Below are positions 1 to 11,184 of a stretch of 64,000 nucleotides of DNA, piece by piece. Every line of letters starts with the position of its first letter. Position 1 is the stretch's first letter. The DNA is taken from contig NC_053491.1 of NCBI RefSeq assembly GCF_905171775.1, positions 403,396,838-403,460,837 on the forward strand, in the 5' to 3' direction. Below the pieces are notes generated by a model, which was given only the letters and a program-made list of their open reading frames with translations, was not told where the DNA came from and made no database searches. This stretch comes from Rana temporaria (taxonomy: Eukaryota > Chordata > Amphibia > Anura > Ranidae). A program made the translations under genes and the position numbers.

Positions 1-363
1 TTTTCAGATATCTACCACAGTTTATGGACTGTATAACTTTCCTACAGACTAAAACATATACACTGATTTACAGTAGGTTATTTTCACAATAGAAATTTAG
101 CAGAATACATATTCGCCTACATTAAGGAAGAAAGACTTTTTTTTTTAAATGTAATAACAGAAACAAAGAAAAACTATTTTTTTTCAAAATGTTTAGTATT
201 TTTTCATTTATTTAGCAAAAAATATAAAAAACGGTGTTGATTAAATACCACCAAAAGTAAGCTCTATTTGTTTGAACAAAATTATAAAAATGTTCTTTGG
301 TTACGGTGTTGCACACTTGTCATTCAAAGTACAACAGCGTTGAAAGCTGAAAATTGGCCTGAA
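1..363. other. AT-rich stretch without recognised feature
   Basis: A/T-rich sequence with several short T and A runs. I see no coding signature, terminal repeat or RNA gene. Confidence 0.5.
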
Positions 364-366
364 TAA

Positions 367-638
367 GGCCCCGTACACACGGCCGAGGAACTCGACGTGC
401 CAAACACATCGAGTTCCTCGGCCAGTTCAGTCCTGGAGCCGCAGAGGACCTCGGCGGGCCGAGTTCTCCCATAGAACAACGAGGAAATAGAGAACATGTT
501 CTCTATTTCCTCGCCGAGGTCCTCGTCGGCTTCCTCGGCCGAAAGTGTACACACGGCCGGGTTTCTCGGCAGAATTCAGCCAGAAACTCGGTCGGAAACT
601 GAATTCTGCCGAGGAAACTGGTCGTGTGTACGGGGCCT
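367..638. mobile_element. PIF/Harbinger-type MITE, TSD TAA
   Basis: The left end GGCCCCGTACACACG is mirrored by CGTGTGTACGGGGCC at the right end. A TAA target duplication flanks it (364-366 and 639-641). A 3-bp TWA target is the PIF/Harbinger hallmark. The interior is made of nested inverted segments (gaggaactcg/cgagttcctc and others) and has no credible coding capacity; the two minus-strand ORFs here are by-products of the palindromes. Confidence 0.85.
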
Positions 639-641
639 AAG

Positions 642-1020
642 AAATGGGGTAAAAGTTCCGGTATTAAAGTGATTAACACATGTACTGTACTGTATATTTT
701 ACAAAACACTTTGACCCTCTACATAACTAATTCTTTTAAATTTTATAACAATTCAAAAAAGCTTTTATATTGAGATCCAACTTAAATTAAATATATTATA
801 GTGTATTTAAACCCTAACAATGTTATTTTTTTTCTGATTTGCTCCATATAGGTCTTTTTAACCAGCTCAGCTCCCATACATGTACACCCTGTGGGGATCA
901 GAGAATTTTTTTATAATTTCACTCTAGCCCTGGCTCTGTTATCACTGGAGGAGGGCTCAGTGTGGGGAAACATGCCAATTTATGGCAACAATTCATCCTC
1001 CATGCAATGGACCTTATACT
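642..1020. other. AT-rich spacer
   Basis: No gene, terminal repeat or RNA signal recognised. Confidence 0.4.
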
Positions 1021-1024
1021 TTAA

Positions 1025-1440
1025 AGGGTTAGTTCATGTTTTCAGAGAAAAAATAAAAGGTGAACTGATACCCTACATCCTTCTCTTCCATTGGTACCCT
1101 CAGTTATTACCTCCATGGATAATGAGTTGTCAGTGCTGACGTAGCCAGTGTAGTGGTCTTGGAGTTAAAATCCCCCCTCTTCTTCCCTTTCTTTCTGTAA
1201 AGGTTTCAGAATGGATCAGAGTGATTCTGATTGGTCATTTCAGGCACATTACCACTTTGACCAATCAGAATCACTCGTATCTATCCAGGAAGCCCTACAG
1301 AAAGAATGAGAAGAAGAGCTAGGATTTCAATCCCTGGACCGCTACCCCCAGCTGTGTGGGTACTGACTGCCCAATACCCATGGAGGCAAATACTGCAGGG
1401 ACCAAAGGGGTGGAGGGTGTGTAGGTCTTTAGTTCACCTT
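1025..1440. mobile_element. TTAA-target MITE
   Basis: Flanked by TTAA at 1021-1024 and 1441-1444. Ends are short and imperfect (AGGGTTAGTTCA against AAGGTGAACTAAAG read inward). The interior has an imperfect inverted repeat around 'gattctgattggtca' and 'gaccaatcagaatcac' near 1225-1275. It is non-coding. A TTAA target points to piggyBac- or Kolobok-type mobilisation. Confidence 0.6.
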
Positions 1441-1606
1441 TTAATTTTTTACACTTAAATGTGCTGATTCTTTTGCTGCAATACTAATCTGTTCATTAAC
1501 ATGAAACATTTAACTTTTCTGACTTAAATTTGCTGTTTTGGAGTTCAAATATTTACTTGTGTCTATGGTGGTAAATCAAGCAGGGATTGTTTTTAATTGG
1601 ATTTAA

Positions 1607-2124
1607 ATGATATGTAAAGTTTTTTTTTAAAAATAAATAAATAAACAAACATGTCATACTTACCTTTTTATTGCAGCTGGTTTTACACAGAGTGGCCCTG
1701 ATCCTCCTCTTCTGGGGCCCCTCAGCGGCGCTCCTCTCTCCATCTCTTCACGAGTGTCCCGTTGGAGAGCCTCTCTCCCTCGGGGCACTTGTGCGGGCAT
1801 GCTCACATGTCCTGCTGCTTCGTCCATTGACACAGACAGCAGGACTCAGCCCCACCCCCAACTCTGAGCACACCAGCTCCAGATGGTGTCACGGGTCCTC
1901 ATTGGATTTGATTGGAAGCAGCAGGAGCCAATGGTTCCTGCTGCTGTCAATCTATCCAATGAGGACCCAAAACACCATCTAGAGCTGGTGTGCTTGTTCT
2001 CATCGCTGGAATGACCAGGCTCAGGTAAGTAACAGTGGGGTATTGGGGGGGCTTCTGCACTATGGAAGGTTTTTTAATGCATTATATGCATTAAGGTGAA
2101 AAACATTGAGGGTTTACAACCCCT
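1607..2124. mobile_element. TTAA MITE, 'acttacc/ggctcaggtaagta' family
   Basis: TTAA at 1603-1606 and 2125-2128. The body resembles 8056-8540 and 27232-27727: a hydrophobic-looking 'cctcctcttctsggg' stretch, a CCAATGAG-rich middle, and an 'aatgcattatatgcatt' tail. The ORF at 1671-1982 follows the repeat and is not a gene. A partial relative lies at 55040-55160. Confidence 0.7.
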
Positions 2125-2205
2125 TTAATGACAGGTGCAATGAACAATGTAGTGGAGAATAGTGTCTAACTTTTATATGTGTGACAATCATTTATGTCAT
2201 GTCCT

Positions 2206-2545
2206 TTAAAGAGAAGTATGGGTTTGAGGATTATTGCCGTTTTATACTTACCTAGTTGGATGCAGCATCAGTCTGATGCTGCATCTGTCCCCCAGAATCT
2301 CTGCACTGAGATGCTGATGGCTTGGTTCTCTTGGTTCCCCGAGAAGAGAGCTGCTGACTGTCAATCAGAGGCTCTCCTGCTCTAGCTCCTCCAAGTTCAC
2401 TGGAGCGCTGAGCTGTGGAGGGGTGGAGAGTTGCTGTCTCTGTGGCTCACTGAGATGGCTTTCAGTCCAGACACCTGGCGGATCCAGACTCCCAAAGACG
2501 GGATGACGCAATACCTTTACTGATATTGTTATTAAACCCAGGACC
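2206..2545. repeat. Probable TTAA MITE, right end unclear
   Basis: It begins with TTAA at 2206-2209 followed by AGAGAAGTATGGG. The body 'tagttggatgcagcatcagtc' has the composition of the neighbouring TTAA MITEs. I could not place a matching right end, so it may be truncated. Confidence 0.4.
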
Positions 2546-3383
2546 CTGCATTTACTATATCTGATCTCCCATAGTACACAGAATATGAAATGCAATTTTA
2601 GTGAATATAAACTGCTAAATACATTTTCTCATCAGCAGTATATAGCAGTGTTGTGACTTCTATCATTATCTGGTTAAAGCTTGTAGGAGGAGTTTTCATT
2701 CTACTATGATTGCCCTATGAGGCTGCATGACCCCTGACTCTCTGTCTGGACAGTGCTGATTTGCCCTGTGCTGATCACATGCACCCTACCAAGAAAAAAC
2801 AAAAACTCTCTAGCAATATACACCAAACTGAGCATTTGCAGAGTGACTCCAATGGCTCTGTCTTATCAGGAGATGGATTGGGGCAGTGGAAGAAGGGAGG
2901 GGTCAAAGAAGACAGGATTTTGCATAATGGGGAGTATTAACTTCTTAGGTTCCACAGTGAGTATAACAAGCATGCTTTACTGCATGTACAGACCAATTTT
3001 ACTGTTGTGGGTTTTATTAACACTTTCTTGTTCAATATTTTTTTAATTGAAAGTAGGTAATAACAAACATTGCATATGGGACAATGACTAAGTATTTCAA
3101 TTAGCAGGTGTCTTCGTACATGAACACAGTACAGATAACTAAATATTATGTAATGTAGAATGCAATGATAAATAGTAACTAAATGATAATATAACATCAT
3201 GAGTAGAAAGAATGTAGGGGAGAATAAACTCCCACCTAATGCACATGGCACAGGTAGTTGTAATGCAATAGATTAGAGAGTAAGGACCGCAGAGATGGCC
3301 TTGGAGGAGTACCACATAAGGCCCTGACCACATGTCTCAGTTACAATCTGAAGAAAGAGATGATAGAGATCTAAAGGAGAGGG
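2546..3383. other. Unassigned AT-rich DNA
   Basis: Contains ORFs of about 100 codons on both strands but no recognisable protein motifs. I see no terminal repeats. Confidence 0.4.
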
Positions 3384-3386
3384 TAA

Positions 3387-3746
3387 GGCCGCGTACACAC
3401 GGTTGTTCCAAACCGATGAGAATGGTCCGACGGGCCATTTCCATCGGTTCACCGCTGAAGTGGCCTGATGGTCTGATGTGCGTACACACCATCGTTCAAA
3501 AAACCGATCGGGTCAGAACGCGGTGACGTCAAACACACGACGTGCTGAATAAAACTAAGTTCAATGCTTCCAAGCATGCGTCGACTTGATTCTGAGCATG
3601 CGCGGGTTTTGAACCAATTGGTTCGATTTTAAAGCATGTTTTAAAATTTTGGACCGAAGGACAACAGACCGATGGGCTATACACACGGTCGGTTTGGACC
3701 GATGAAACTGAACCTCGGTCCATTCTCATCGGTTTTGTACGTGGCC
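3387..3746. mobile_element. PIF/Harbinger-type MITE, TSD TAA
   Basis: The left end GGCCGCGTACACACGG and right end GTACGTGGCC are inverted. TAA flanks both sides (3384-3386, 3747-3749). Subterminal 'ccgatgagaatgg' recurs inverted as 'ccattctcatcgg' at 3720-3732. The ends resemble the MITE at 367-638 although the interior differs, so it is a related subfamily. Confidence 0.85.
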
Positions 3747-3749
3747 TAA

Positions 3750-5595
3750 GAAGTGAGAAAATGTCCACCAGCAGAAGAAAAAATGTAAGGAGTAGAACAG
3801 CAAAAAAGGGTGACAAGGGGGGAGAGAGGGAGGCCATCCGCTCTGCATCAGGGCAGAGGATTTACCGGTGTAGGGAATTGGTTTCACGACTCTAAGGTTC
3901 CAGGAGCCTGGAATCAAAACATGAAGGGAGGAAATGATCCACCTATAGCTGGTTTAGTAACACTTTAACTGTGAAAATGTATTCTCTCATAGGAACTTTT
4001 AAAGGGCTTACTAAACATGTGCTTAATGCTAAGTATCATCATTATTCATTTATGATTTCAAAGGAACTGTCTTACTTTAGTTTTTTGAGAACCTGCAAAA
4101 AATATCAAAAATATCTGCTAAATACAACATGTAAGCTGCGAACATAACGACATTGTTGAATGACAGGTACAACAATGTGTGCCCAGACTGGCAACTTTTA
4201 TTTTTCAGAAGGATTGATGTATGAGAAAACCTAAACCTAAGGCTAACATGAACTTAAAAGGATATTCAGCCTAAGTTGGCTCTGGTTCAATAAAGAGCAC
4301 CCTTCACATTACAGTATAGCATTCATACCCCTATACAAACATTAATACTAATAGTGTTTAAACAAATTGTGGCTACTATTCTTTAGCAGACCAAGACTTT
4401 TATATATCAAGAGTTTTTAGCTCCAGTGCATGACATCTGTGTCTATGGTTTTGAAGAACTCTTCAAATCTCAAGTTGCTAGCAGTAGAGGGGTCCCAATA
4501 CCTATGGATTGAAATCATGAAGCTTTAGACATAGATACAGCCTTTCCAACATTGTAACTGAATCATTGGAGCTTGACGATTGGTATGTTTGTGTGAAAGG
4601 TCAACGGGTAAATCCATCCATAGAATATAAATTTGGACTGGTAAGTAGTGCTACTGTATGTCATTTATCCTACATTAATGGCTAGCTGGTCTACAAAACG
4701 GTCTACTGGCTAGAGTAAATAAAAATGTAAAGACAGATGTCATTCGATTCTTAATTACAGGTGGTTGTAAAAGGAGGCAAAACATAATTCAATAACCTTC
4801 TCCGGTGAACACCACCTCAGGTGTACACTCAGAGCTTGCAGTACAGTGCTGTCTCCTACTGAATAGCAGTTGCTAATGACTGCTGTTGATCTTCGTATAC
4901 AAAGTTTGTTTTGCATTTCCCACTAATGCCCTTGTTAATGAACTGTGAAAGCTGACATTTCCAATAAAGAACAATTAGGCCTGAAAATGCCTTTAATGAA
5001 CGAATTCACTTAGAAAATAATACTTAAGCAGCTAAAGGATTGCAAAAATAATTTCTGAAATTGCAAACCTCTGGGAAAACGATGAAGTCTTAAATGAGGT
5101 TTGATGGTCAGAATATGTTGAAGTAATTAGCTTGGATTAACTCCTTCCTAGCTTGACAGCTAAACAATACGGCTCTATAAAATAGGTGGTTATTACAGTA
5201 TACTTCCACATCAAGGATTGTTTCCTGGATTTACCAAAACATTTCAATATCCAAAATGAATCCAGCTAAAAGTGGATTGGTTCTTCACCATACATGTATA
5301 GTGATTCTAGATCCTTAAAGAAGGCAAGTGAAGCACTTGCATATTAGTTCCGAATATCTTCGGAGTACTTGAAGTACTATGAAAATAGTAATCAGAAGTG
5401 ACATTGTTATGCACTGGTCCACCTTCTCCGGCCTAACAATTTTATATTGTCCAGTGGAAGTACACATATTTTTAATTGACCAACAGAAAATTGTGGGGGC
5501 TGGGGAAGGCAGGCCAAATTTGGCCAATTTAGCTGTGATTGCTAAAAAAATGTCTTGGGCCACTCTGGAATTAGTCTACAGGTACCTGCTGACAC
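3750..5595. other. Low-copy-looking AT-rich DNA, no gene
   Basis: No transposon ends and no credible exon. The part at about 4900-5160 is compositionally balanced, with several homeodomain-like TAATTA/ATTAG cores, and looks more like constrained non-coding DNA than repeat. That is impression only. Confidence 0.3.
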
Positions 5596-5598
5596 TTA

Positions 5599-6029
5599 GG
5601 CCCCTTTCACATTGAGGAGTTTTTCAGGCGGTACAGCGCTAAAAATAGCGCTGCTATCCCGCCTGAAAAACTCCTTCACTGCAGACTCAATGTGAAAGCC
5701 CGAGGGCTTTCACACTGAGGCGATGCGCTGATGGGAGACAAAAAAATCTCCTGTCAGCAGCATCTTTGGAGCGGTGAGAGGAGCGGTGTGTATACCGCTC
5801 CTTCACTGCTCCTTCCCAATGAAAACAATGGGAAACCGTGGCAATACCGCCTGCAATGCGTATCTATAGAGGCGCATTGCGGGCGGTATTAACCCTTTAT
5901 CGGCCGATAGCGGGGGTTAATACCGCACCGCTAGCGGCTGATTCCTGCGGCAATTCCGGCGGTATAGCGCCACTATTTTTAGCGGCTTTATACCACCACC
6001 GCGGCTCCCACCCCAGTCTGAAAGGGGCC
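5599..6029. mobile_element. PIF/Harbinger-type MITE, TSD TTA
   Basis: The left end GGCCCCTTTCACATTGAG is mirrored by CTGAAAGGGGCC at the right. TTA flanks both ends (5596-5598, 6030-6032). The GC-rich interior is full of short palindromes, such as 'ggagcggtgtgtataccgctcc'. It is non-coding. Confidence 0.85.
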
Positions 6030-6032
6030 TTA

Positions 6033-6357
6033 GACATGTCCAATATTGGGCCCTGTAGCCAATGAAACACATAAAGTGAGCCACCAGGTTTGCTTTAAAG
6101 GGCAGTTATCAAAACATTTATTGATAAGTAAACTTGAAAAGTGGAAGCAGATACATTTTATATCTTTATTCAATTTGTTTTTTAATTTAGATGGGCTTTT
6201 TTAGTTCATATGTAGTGCTCATCCTGAAGGTGGTAATAGCTAATACTTACCTAATAGTAAACAGGCTGCTCACCACTACTAGCACCAATCTGTACACTCC
6301 AGTTCCAATAACTCAGTCTAGGGGGATGTCTTTTTGAATATTATTTCTTAAAAAACT
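6033..6357. other. Unassigned spacer
   Basis: No gene or element end recognised between two MITEs. Confidence 0.4.
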
Positions 6358-6361
6358 TTAA

Positions 6362-6552
6362 AGCGGAGTTCCACCCAAAAATTTAACTTCCGCTTTTTGG
6401 AACCCTGTGTAATACAGTTATTTTTCTCCCACTTCTGGGCATAGATACCCGAGCCATCCGCGGTTATCTACGCCACTTCCCGTTTTTTTAAAAGTCAACA
6501 GCTGCAGTATTTGGAGCTGCTGACTTAAAAAAAAAATTGGTTGACCTCCGCT
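6362..6552. mobile_element. Short TTAA MITE with AGCGGAG ends
   Basis: TTAA at 6358-6361 and 6553-6556 flanks AGCGGAG...CTCCGCT. It shares its ends with the element at 10115-10395. The length is 191 bp and it is non-coding. Confidence 0.8.
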
Positions 6553-6566
6553 TTAAACAGGAATGT

Positions 6567-6633
6567 CAAGATCCGGACTTGAACATAGGACTTCAGCTAT
6601 GTCTGGCGATGAGCCTTCTCACTGAGCTATCAG
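6567..6633 (-). repeat. tRNA-derived unit (A and B boxes), SINE-like
   Basis: On the minus strand the sequence reads tagctcagtgagaagg (A-box-like, 6614-6629) and then tgttcaagtcc (B-box-like, 6575-6585) with tRNA-like spacing. The acceptor stem is not convincing and the D stem pairs poorly. It is therefore a tRNA-derived SINE head or decayed tRNA pseudogene, not a working tRNA gene. Confidence 0.5.
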
Positions 6634-6973
6634 TAGTCCTGCAACTGCTGTAGCAATTGGTCTTTGAGCCTGACCCCTGATTGTGACAGAATATTCTGGC
6701 AGGTTGCAGTAGTGGCAGGTTGGGATCAGGAAGAAGCTTAGTCGAGGAACAAGCCAAGGGTCAATAACGAGCAGTGGCAAATATGGACGGCAGCAGGGAA
6801 GACAGGAGCAAGATACAGGCTGGAGATAGCACAATATTCTGGCAAGGAGGAAGTGCAGAGACATGGTTTATATCAGGAAGTTTGTGGGAGGAGCAAAGAG
6901 TTCAAAGTTCAGCTGAAATCAAGGTACAAGGCAGGGTTGTCTAAAGGATCTGACAAGGTGCTGTCCAGCATCT
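6634..6973. repeat. Unnamed repeat between inverted tRNA-like units
   Basis: Purine-rich sequence with recurring 'acaatattctggcaagg/acagaatattctggcagg' segments (near 6687 and 6830). It resembles LTR leader-like sequence near 63.5 kb in composition only. No ORF of interest. Confidence 0.3.
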
Positions 6974-7040
6974 CAGATAGCTCAGTAAGAAGGCTTGTTG
7001 CCAGACACAGCTGAGGTCCCAGGTTCAAGTCCAGGTCTGG
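6974..7040 (+). repeat. tRNA-derived unit (A and B boxes), SINE-like
   Basis: tagctcagtaagaagg (6978-6993) matches an RNA polymerase III A box and ggttcaagtcc (7022-7032) matches a B box. The core 'gccagacacagctgaggtcc' is shared with the minus-strand unit at 6567-6633. The two copies are inverted about 340 bp apart. Confidence 0.55.
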
Positions 7041-8051
7041 ACAAGGAGAGTGATTAGGACAAATGCTGCCCAATAAACAGGAGCACGCTGTTCTCTAGGC
7101 TCACATTCTGAATTCTGCTAAGAACAGGGATTTGGTCAGTACTCTGAAACCTGATGAGAGCTGTCTCTGTCCAAGCTAAGCTCTATCCTAAAAGCACACA
7201 CAGTCAACAGGAATCAATTCATGGTCATTACTCACAGTTCCCAAGGTCAGCTAAACACCTTTCAGCTTCCTCTGGACACAGTTCAGTGAGAGAGACAATT
7301 ATTCTCCAGACCCAGTCCTGCAGCCTGCTTTTTAGAAAGTTCACTCCAGGCCCTCAAGCCCTAAGACCTCAAGAACAGCTACACATTCCACAGGCTACCA
7401 TAGATAGGCAGAAGCCACCTTCCTTCTCCCAAGGCTTGGAACCTTCCTGGGGAAAGAGAACAATTTCTCTGGTGCTTTAGTCTATGTATTACTTCCCCAG
7501 CCACCTGCTGGACACTGTTCTCTAGGGATTGGCCAGGTCATGATAAATATTTAGGCTAGTCATTTGAATTTCCCTCCCTATTTTCCGGAAGCTTCTTCCA
7601 TAGGCAAGGGGAAGCAATCAAACTCCTAGCCTGTGAAACCCTGAACAGACCAGAACAAGTACAGTAATCACTGCTCCCTTGTCTACAGAAGGAGCCAATA
7701 AAATTTGCCTAGCATTCTAAAGTATGATAGGTTGGTACTACATTAACAGTATATCCCTTGGTGTGAACCTTTTTTTCATTATAGCTCTACCATACTGCAA
7801 CTGTGGGGGTTATTTTCCTCATCCACTATATTTAGGTATACTTTCCCTGTGTATGTGGCCTTGCTGAAAAAGTTCCATCATTAGTTCCATCAGCTCCCTC
7901 ATAGAATCTATCCTGAAATATATTTTTTACTGGACATCCTGCTGCTTTGTACAGCACCCTCTTTATTTATGTTCATTTATGTTGAGAATGTATGATTATT
8001 TTATTAAAATAATAAAAATAATAACTACCTACTGTATATCACCTATATTAC
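7041..8051. other. Unassigned DNA, probable old repeat 7041-7560
   Basis: The ORF at 7154-7480 shows no family motif. The rest is AT-rich with no recognised structure. Confidence 0.35.
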
Positions 8052-8055
8052 TTAA

Positions 8056-8540
8056 AGTGATACTAAAGCCTATTTTTTTTTTAATTAAAAATAACTAACA
8101 TGTTATATTTGCCCACTCTGTGTAATGGTTTTGCATGGAGCAGTCCAGATCCTCCTCTTCTCGGGTCCCTCTTCAGTGCTCCTGGCCCCTCCCCTCCCTC
8201 CTGTTAAGTTCCCCTGCAGCAAGCAGCTTGCTATGTGGCACCTGAGCCAAACTGCAGCTCTGTGTGTCCATTCAGATACAAAGCCATGGCTGGCCACTCC
8301 CCCCTTTCTCTCCCGATCGTTGACTTTTATTAACAGCAGCGGAGAGCCAATGGCGCCATGCTGGAAGGGGAATCCTGGACAGCCGGGTCTCTTGTGCATA
8401 TTGCATAATTACTGGATTTAGGTTGCCATCCGTGGGGGGGGGGGGGTGGTGGGCTGAAGGGGGCTGCTGCACACAGAAGGCTTTTTATCTTAATGCATAG
8501 AATGCATTTGGATAAAAGATCTTCTGCCATTCCAACCACT
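8056..8540. mobile_element. TTAA MITE, 'cctcctcttct' family
   Basis: TTAA at 8052-8055 and 8541-8544, with AGTGATACTAAAGC at the left and an ACCACT end at the right. It is clearly related along its length to 27232-27727: 'gcagtccagatcctcctcttctcgggt', 'aatgcatagaatgc' and 'ataaaa' appear in the same order. A 9-12 bp G run lies at 8436-8447. ORFs on both strands are incidental. Confidence 0.75.
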
Positions 8541-8544
8541 TTAA

Positions 8545-9687
8545 ATGTGATAAATATACATTAATTTACATTATATACTACGTTACACCTAAAAATCCAC
8601 TCCACAGGATTGCCAATACACATTTTGTTCACACACAATGATTCTTGACATTCCTTCTAATTAAAATATAAATATGTATTTCAAAACAATAGGTGCAGGA
8701 AATGTGTGGTGATTAGAAAATCTGACTGAGCTCATGTTCTAGCCATGTGTAGCTTGTGTGTAGTAGTCTATTGTATGTTATTCCACAAATCCACAACATC
8801 ATCTTTGGATTCCATTTAACAATATAGCACATACAGTAGATGGCAAAGGTCAGGTACATCTTTATTCAGTAAAGCAGTGCTCAAGGCCATACTGTATTAA
8901 CTCATGCAAATCTATAGTAAAGTTTAATAACACAAAAAACATGCAGGAAATTATAGCATATAATAAGTAACATTTAGAGCTGTGATGTTCAAGGAAGAGT
9001 TCCTGAAATCACAGAAGGGACACGCGTAATGTTCAATGTGTGGAATTCTGCACAAAAACTGTTTAGTTACAAATCGAAAGTTGGACAACGTTTTTGTTAT
9101 TTGGAGATTCAGATGAATACGAATCCCCACATTACAACTGTAAAGGATTTCAACAAGTCCAAACTAAATTATAACGTAAACAACAAATTCATTCGTATTC
9201 ATTTGTTTGCGACTTCAGAGGGTTTTGTAAGTTCAGTAAAATGTGTCACACTCTGTATTGTTATGATTGGCCAAAGCCAAAGTCTCACAACATCAAAGTC
9301 GCAAGCAAGTTGCATTGAAGTCACAAGCAAGTCGCATCAAGTCAAGTCTCAAGCAAGTCCCAACAAAGTTGCAATGCAAATTTGCACTGGAAACTTAAGA
9401 AATTAACCCTAATCTTCCCAAGTAACTTCCAAAAATACAAATCGATTTGGAACAATAAATATACAAAACAAATAAAAAAAAAATCATTCTAGCAAATGTT
9501 TTCATTGTGCTCATCTCTACTTGAAGCACTAGAAGGGATTGTCATAGACTGCAGACATGTTATAGTAGTAGGAGACAGAGAATATGCTACAAAATACAGT
9601 CAAGTACTAAAAAAGAATAAGCTCAGGCAACGTGTGTATAAATGTAGTCCAACAAATTTGAATTTAGAGGTGAATTCCATTTAAGTT
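8545..9687. other. AT-rich DNA with a small CAAGT-rich tract
   Basis: A degenerate tandem of 'aagtcgcaagcaagt'-like units occupies about 9290-9370. Otherwise no feature is recognised; the ORF at 9029-9406 has no protein motif. Confidence 0.4.
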
Positions 9688-9694
9688 CAAGGGG

Positions 9695-10032
9695 GTAGGG
9701 GGTGATGATCCGCCCTGTGAACCTCCGCTTGCTCAGCTGGGAACGCTTTGTTGATGCCCGCTGAGCCGGCGGATGACAGGGCGGTCCCCACACACTATGC
9801 AGGGACCGCCCTGTCTTTTCTCCGCTCTCCTCTATGGGGGGATCAGATGAACACGTATCGTCTGTCCGTGTTCACCCGATCAGATCCACAGATGGATGGA
9901 AAAATAGGGTTTTCCTCCATCTGCAGAATCGGAGCATAGCAGACCCGGGTGAGATCGGGTGTCAGCGGATGTTCATCCGCTGACACCCGCAATCTCATAG
10001 GGACCAATGTATGTCCCTTCAAAAAAAAAAAA
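9695..10032. repeat. GC-rich dispersed repeat (probable MITE)
   Basis: A GC-rich island with internal inverted segments: 'ccgccctgt' and 'acagggcgg', 'cagggaccgccctg', and 'gtgttcatccgctgacac'. The ends could not be placed. Non-coding. Confidence 0.4.
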
Positions 10033-10114
10033 GAATCGAATGCTTGCTTTGACTAGCAGATAAAGATTGTAAAATTGTTCTGCTATGGGTCACTTTCTAT
10101 CAAGCTCTTGTTAA

Positions 10115-10395
10115 AGCGGAGGACTGCTAAAAAATATATATTAAAAGCCAGCAGCATGGGCGAGTCGTGCTGAGTGTCCTCGCTGGTCCCCGATGTCTTC
10201 TGGGACCTGTATGTTTCCCAAAAGACAACGGGGGGATGGGAAGTGGCGTGACCCCCACGGGGGTCTATGCCCGGAAGTGGGTGCAAATACCTGTATTATA
10301 CAGGTATCTGCACCCCCCTCCCCCTGAAAGGTGCCAAATGTGACACCAGAGGGGGGCTTCCAAAAAGTGGAGGTTACATTTTTGTGACCTCCGCT
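10115..10395. mobile_element. TTAA MITE with AGCGGAGG ends
   Basis: TTAA (10111-10114 and 10396-10399) flanks AGCGGAGG...CCTCCGCT. It has the same ends as 6362-6552. The centre contains a palindrome, 'gcaaatacctgtattatacaggtatctgc'. Its right TSD lies only 11 bp from the Harbinger transposon. Confidence 0.85.
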
Positions 10396-10967
10396 TTAAG
10401 AATTAAGGGCCAGATCCTCAGCCAGCGGTGCAAATTTAGTTTGTCCTAACTTATGTCATTTAAGTTACGTTGCCCTAAGTTGGTGTCGTAAGTGCCGTAT
10501 CCACAGCGCATTTGCGTCTAAATGTGCGCCAGCGTAACTTAAATTCAGAGGCGTAAGGCGGGGTTTTTGCAAGTGGGAAGGAAGTGGGCGTGCTTCATTG
10601 TAATGAGCCGTGACCCCATGCAAATGAGGCGCTGGCCGTACTGCGCATGCGCGCACGAATCGGGACCTCACTGGGCATGTGCAGAACTGATCTCGGCGCA
10701 ATCAGTGAGATAGGTAAAAGGCCAAGTGTACTTAGTTTGAGGATCGCCCTGTGTCTAAAAAGCACCACACACACACACTTCCCTTGCAAAAGTATATCCC
10801 ATTGTTCCCCTTCCATGAGCAATTTGCTTCTGCTCTGTTTGTTTGTGTGTTGGTAAGTTGTGTTTCTGAGAAAAGTGTTTGAGGAGTTGGAGAGTCTAGT
10901 TGTTGTTTGTTTTTGAGAAGTGTATTTATTTAATTTGTTTGTTATTGTTTTTGCTGATTGTTTCTTG

Positions 10968-11030
10968 GTGTTTGTTTTTTGGTGTTTGTTTTTTGGTGTT
11001 TGTTTTTTGGTGTTTGTTTTTTGTTTGTTT
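10968..11030 (+). repeat. Tandem 14-bp TGTTTGTTTTTTGG repeat
   Basis: About four copies of a T/G-rich 14-mer lie in the leader region upstream of the Myb-like gene, inside the Harbinger element. Confidence 0.8.
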
Positions 11031-11184
11031 GTTGGTGCGTGTTTGTTTTTGAATTACTATTAGCTGTGTCCTTGTGTGTTTAGATTTTGGTTATTTTTTT
11101 GTTGTATATTTTTTTGTCAGGTTTTTGGGTGTGTATTGTAGATTGTTTGTCGGGTGTGTTTGTTGTTGCTGGGTGGTGTATGAG

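Noticed and set aside
6974..7040. Functional tRNA gene
   Set aside because: A- and B-box-like motifs are present, but the acceptor stem does not close and the D stem pairs badly.
8103..8421. Paired 98-codon ORFs on both strands
   Set aside because: They lie wholly within a TTAA MITE whose relatives at 1607 and 27232 do not keep the frame.
9029..9406. 125-codon plus-strand ORF
   Set aside because: No recognised motif, and its 3' part is the CAAGT-rich degenerate tandem tract.
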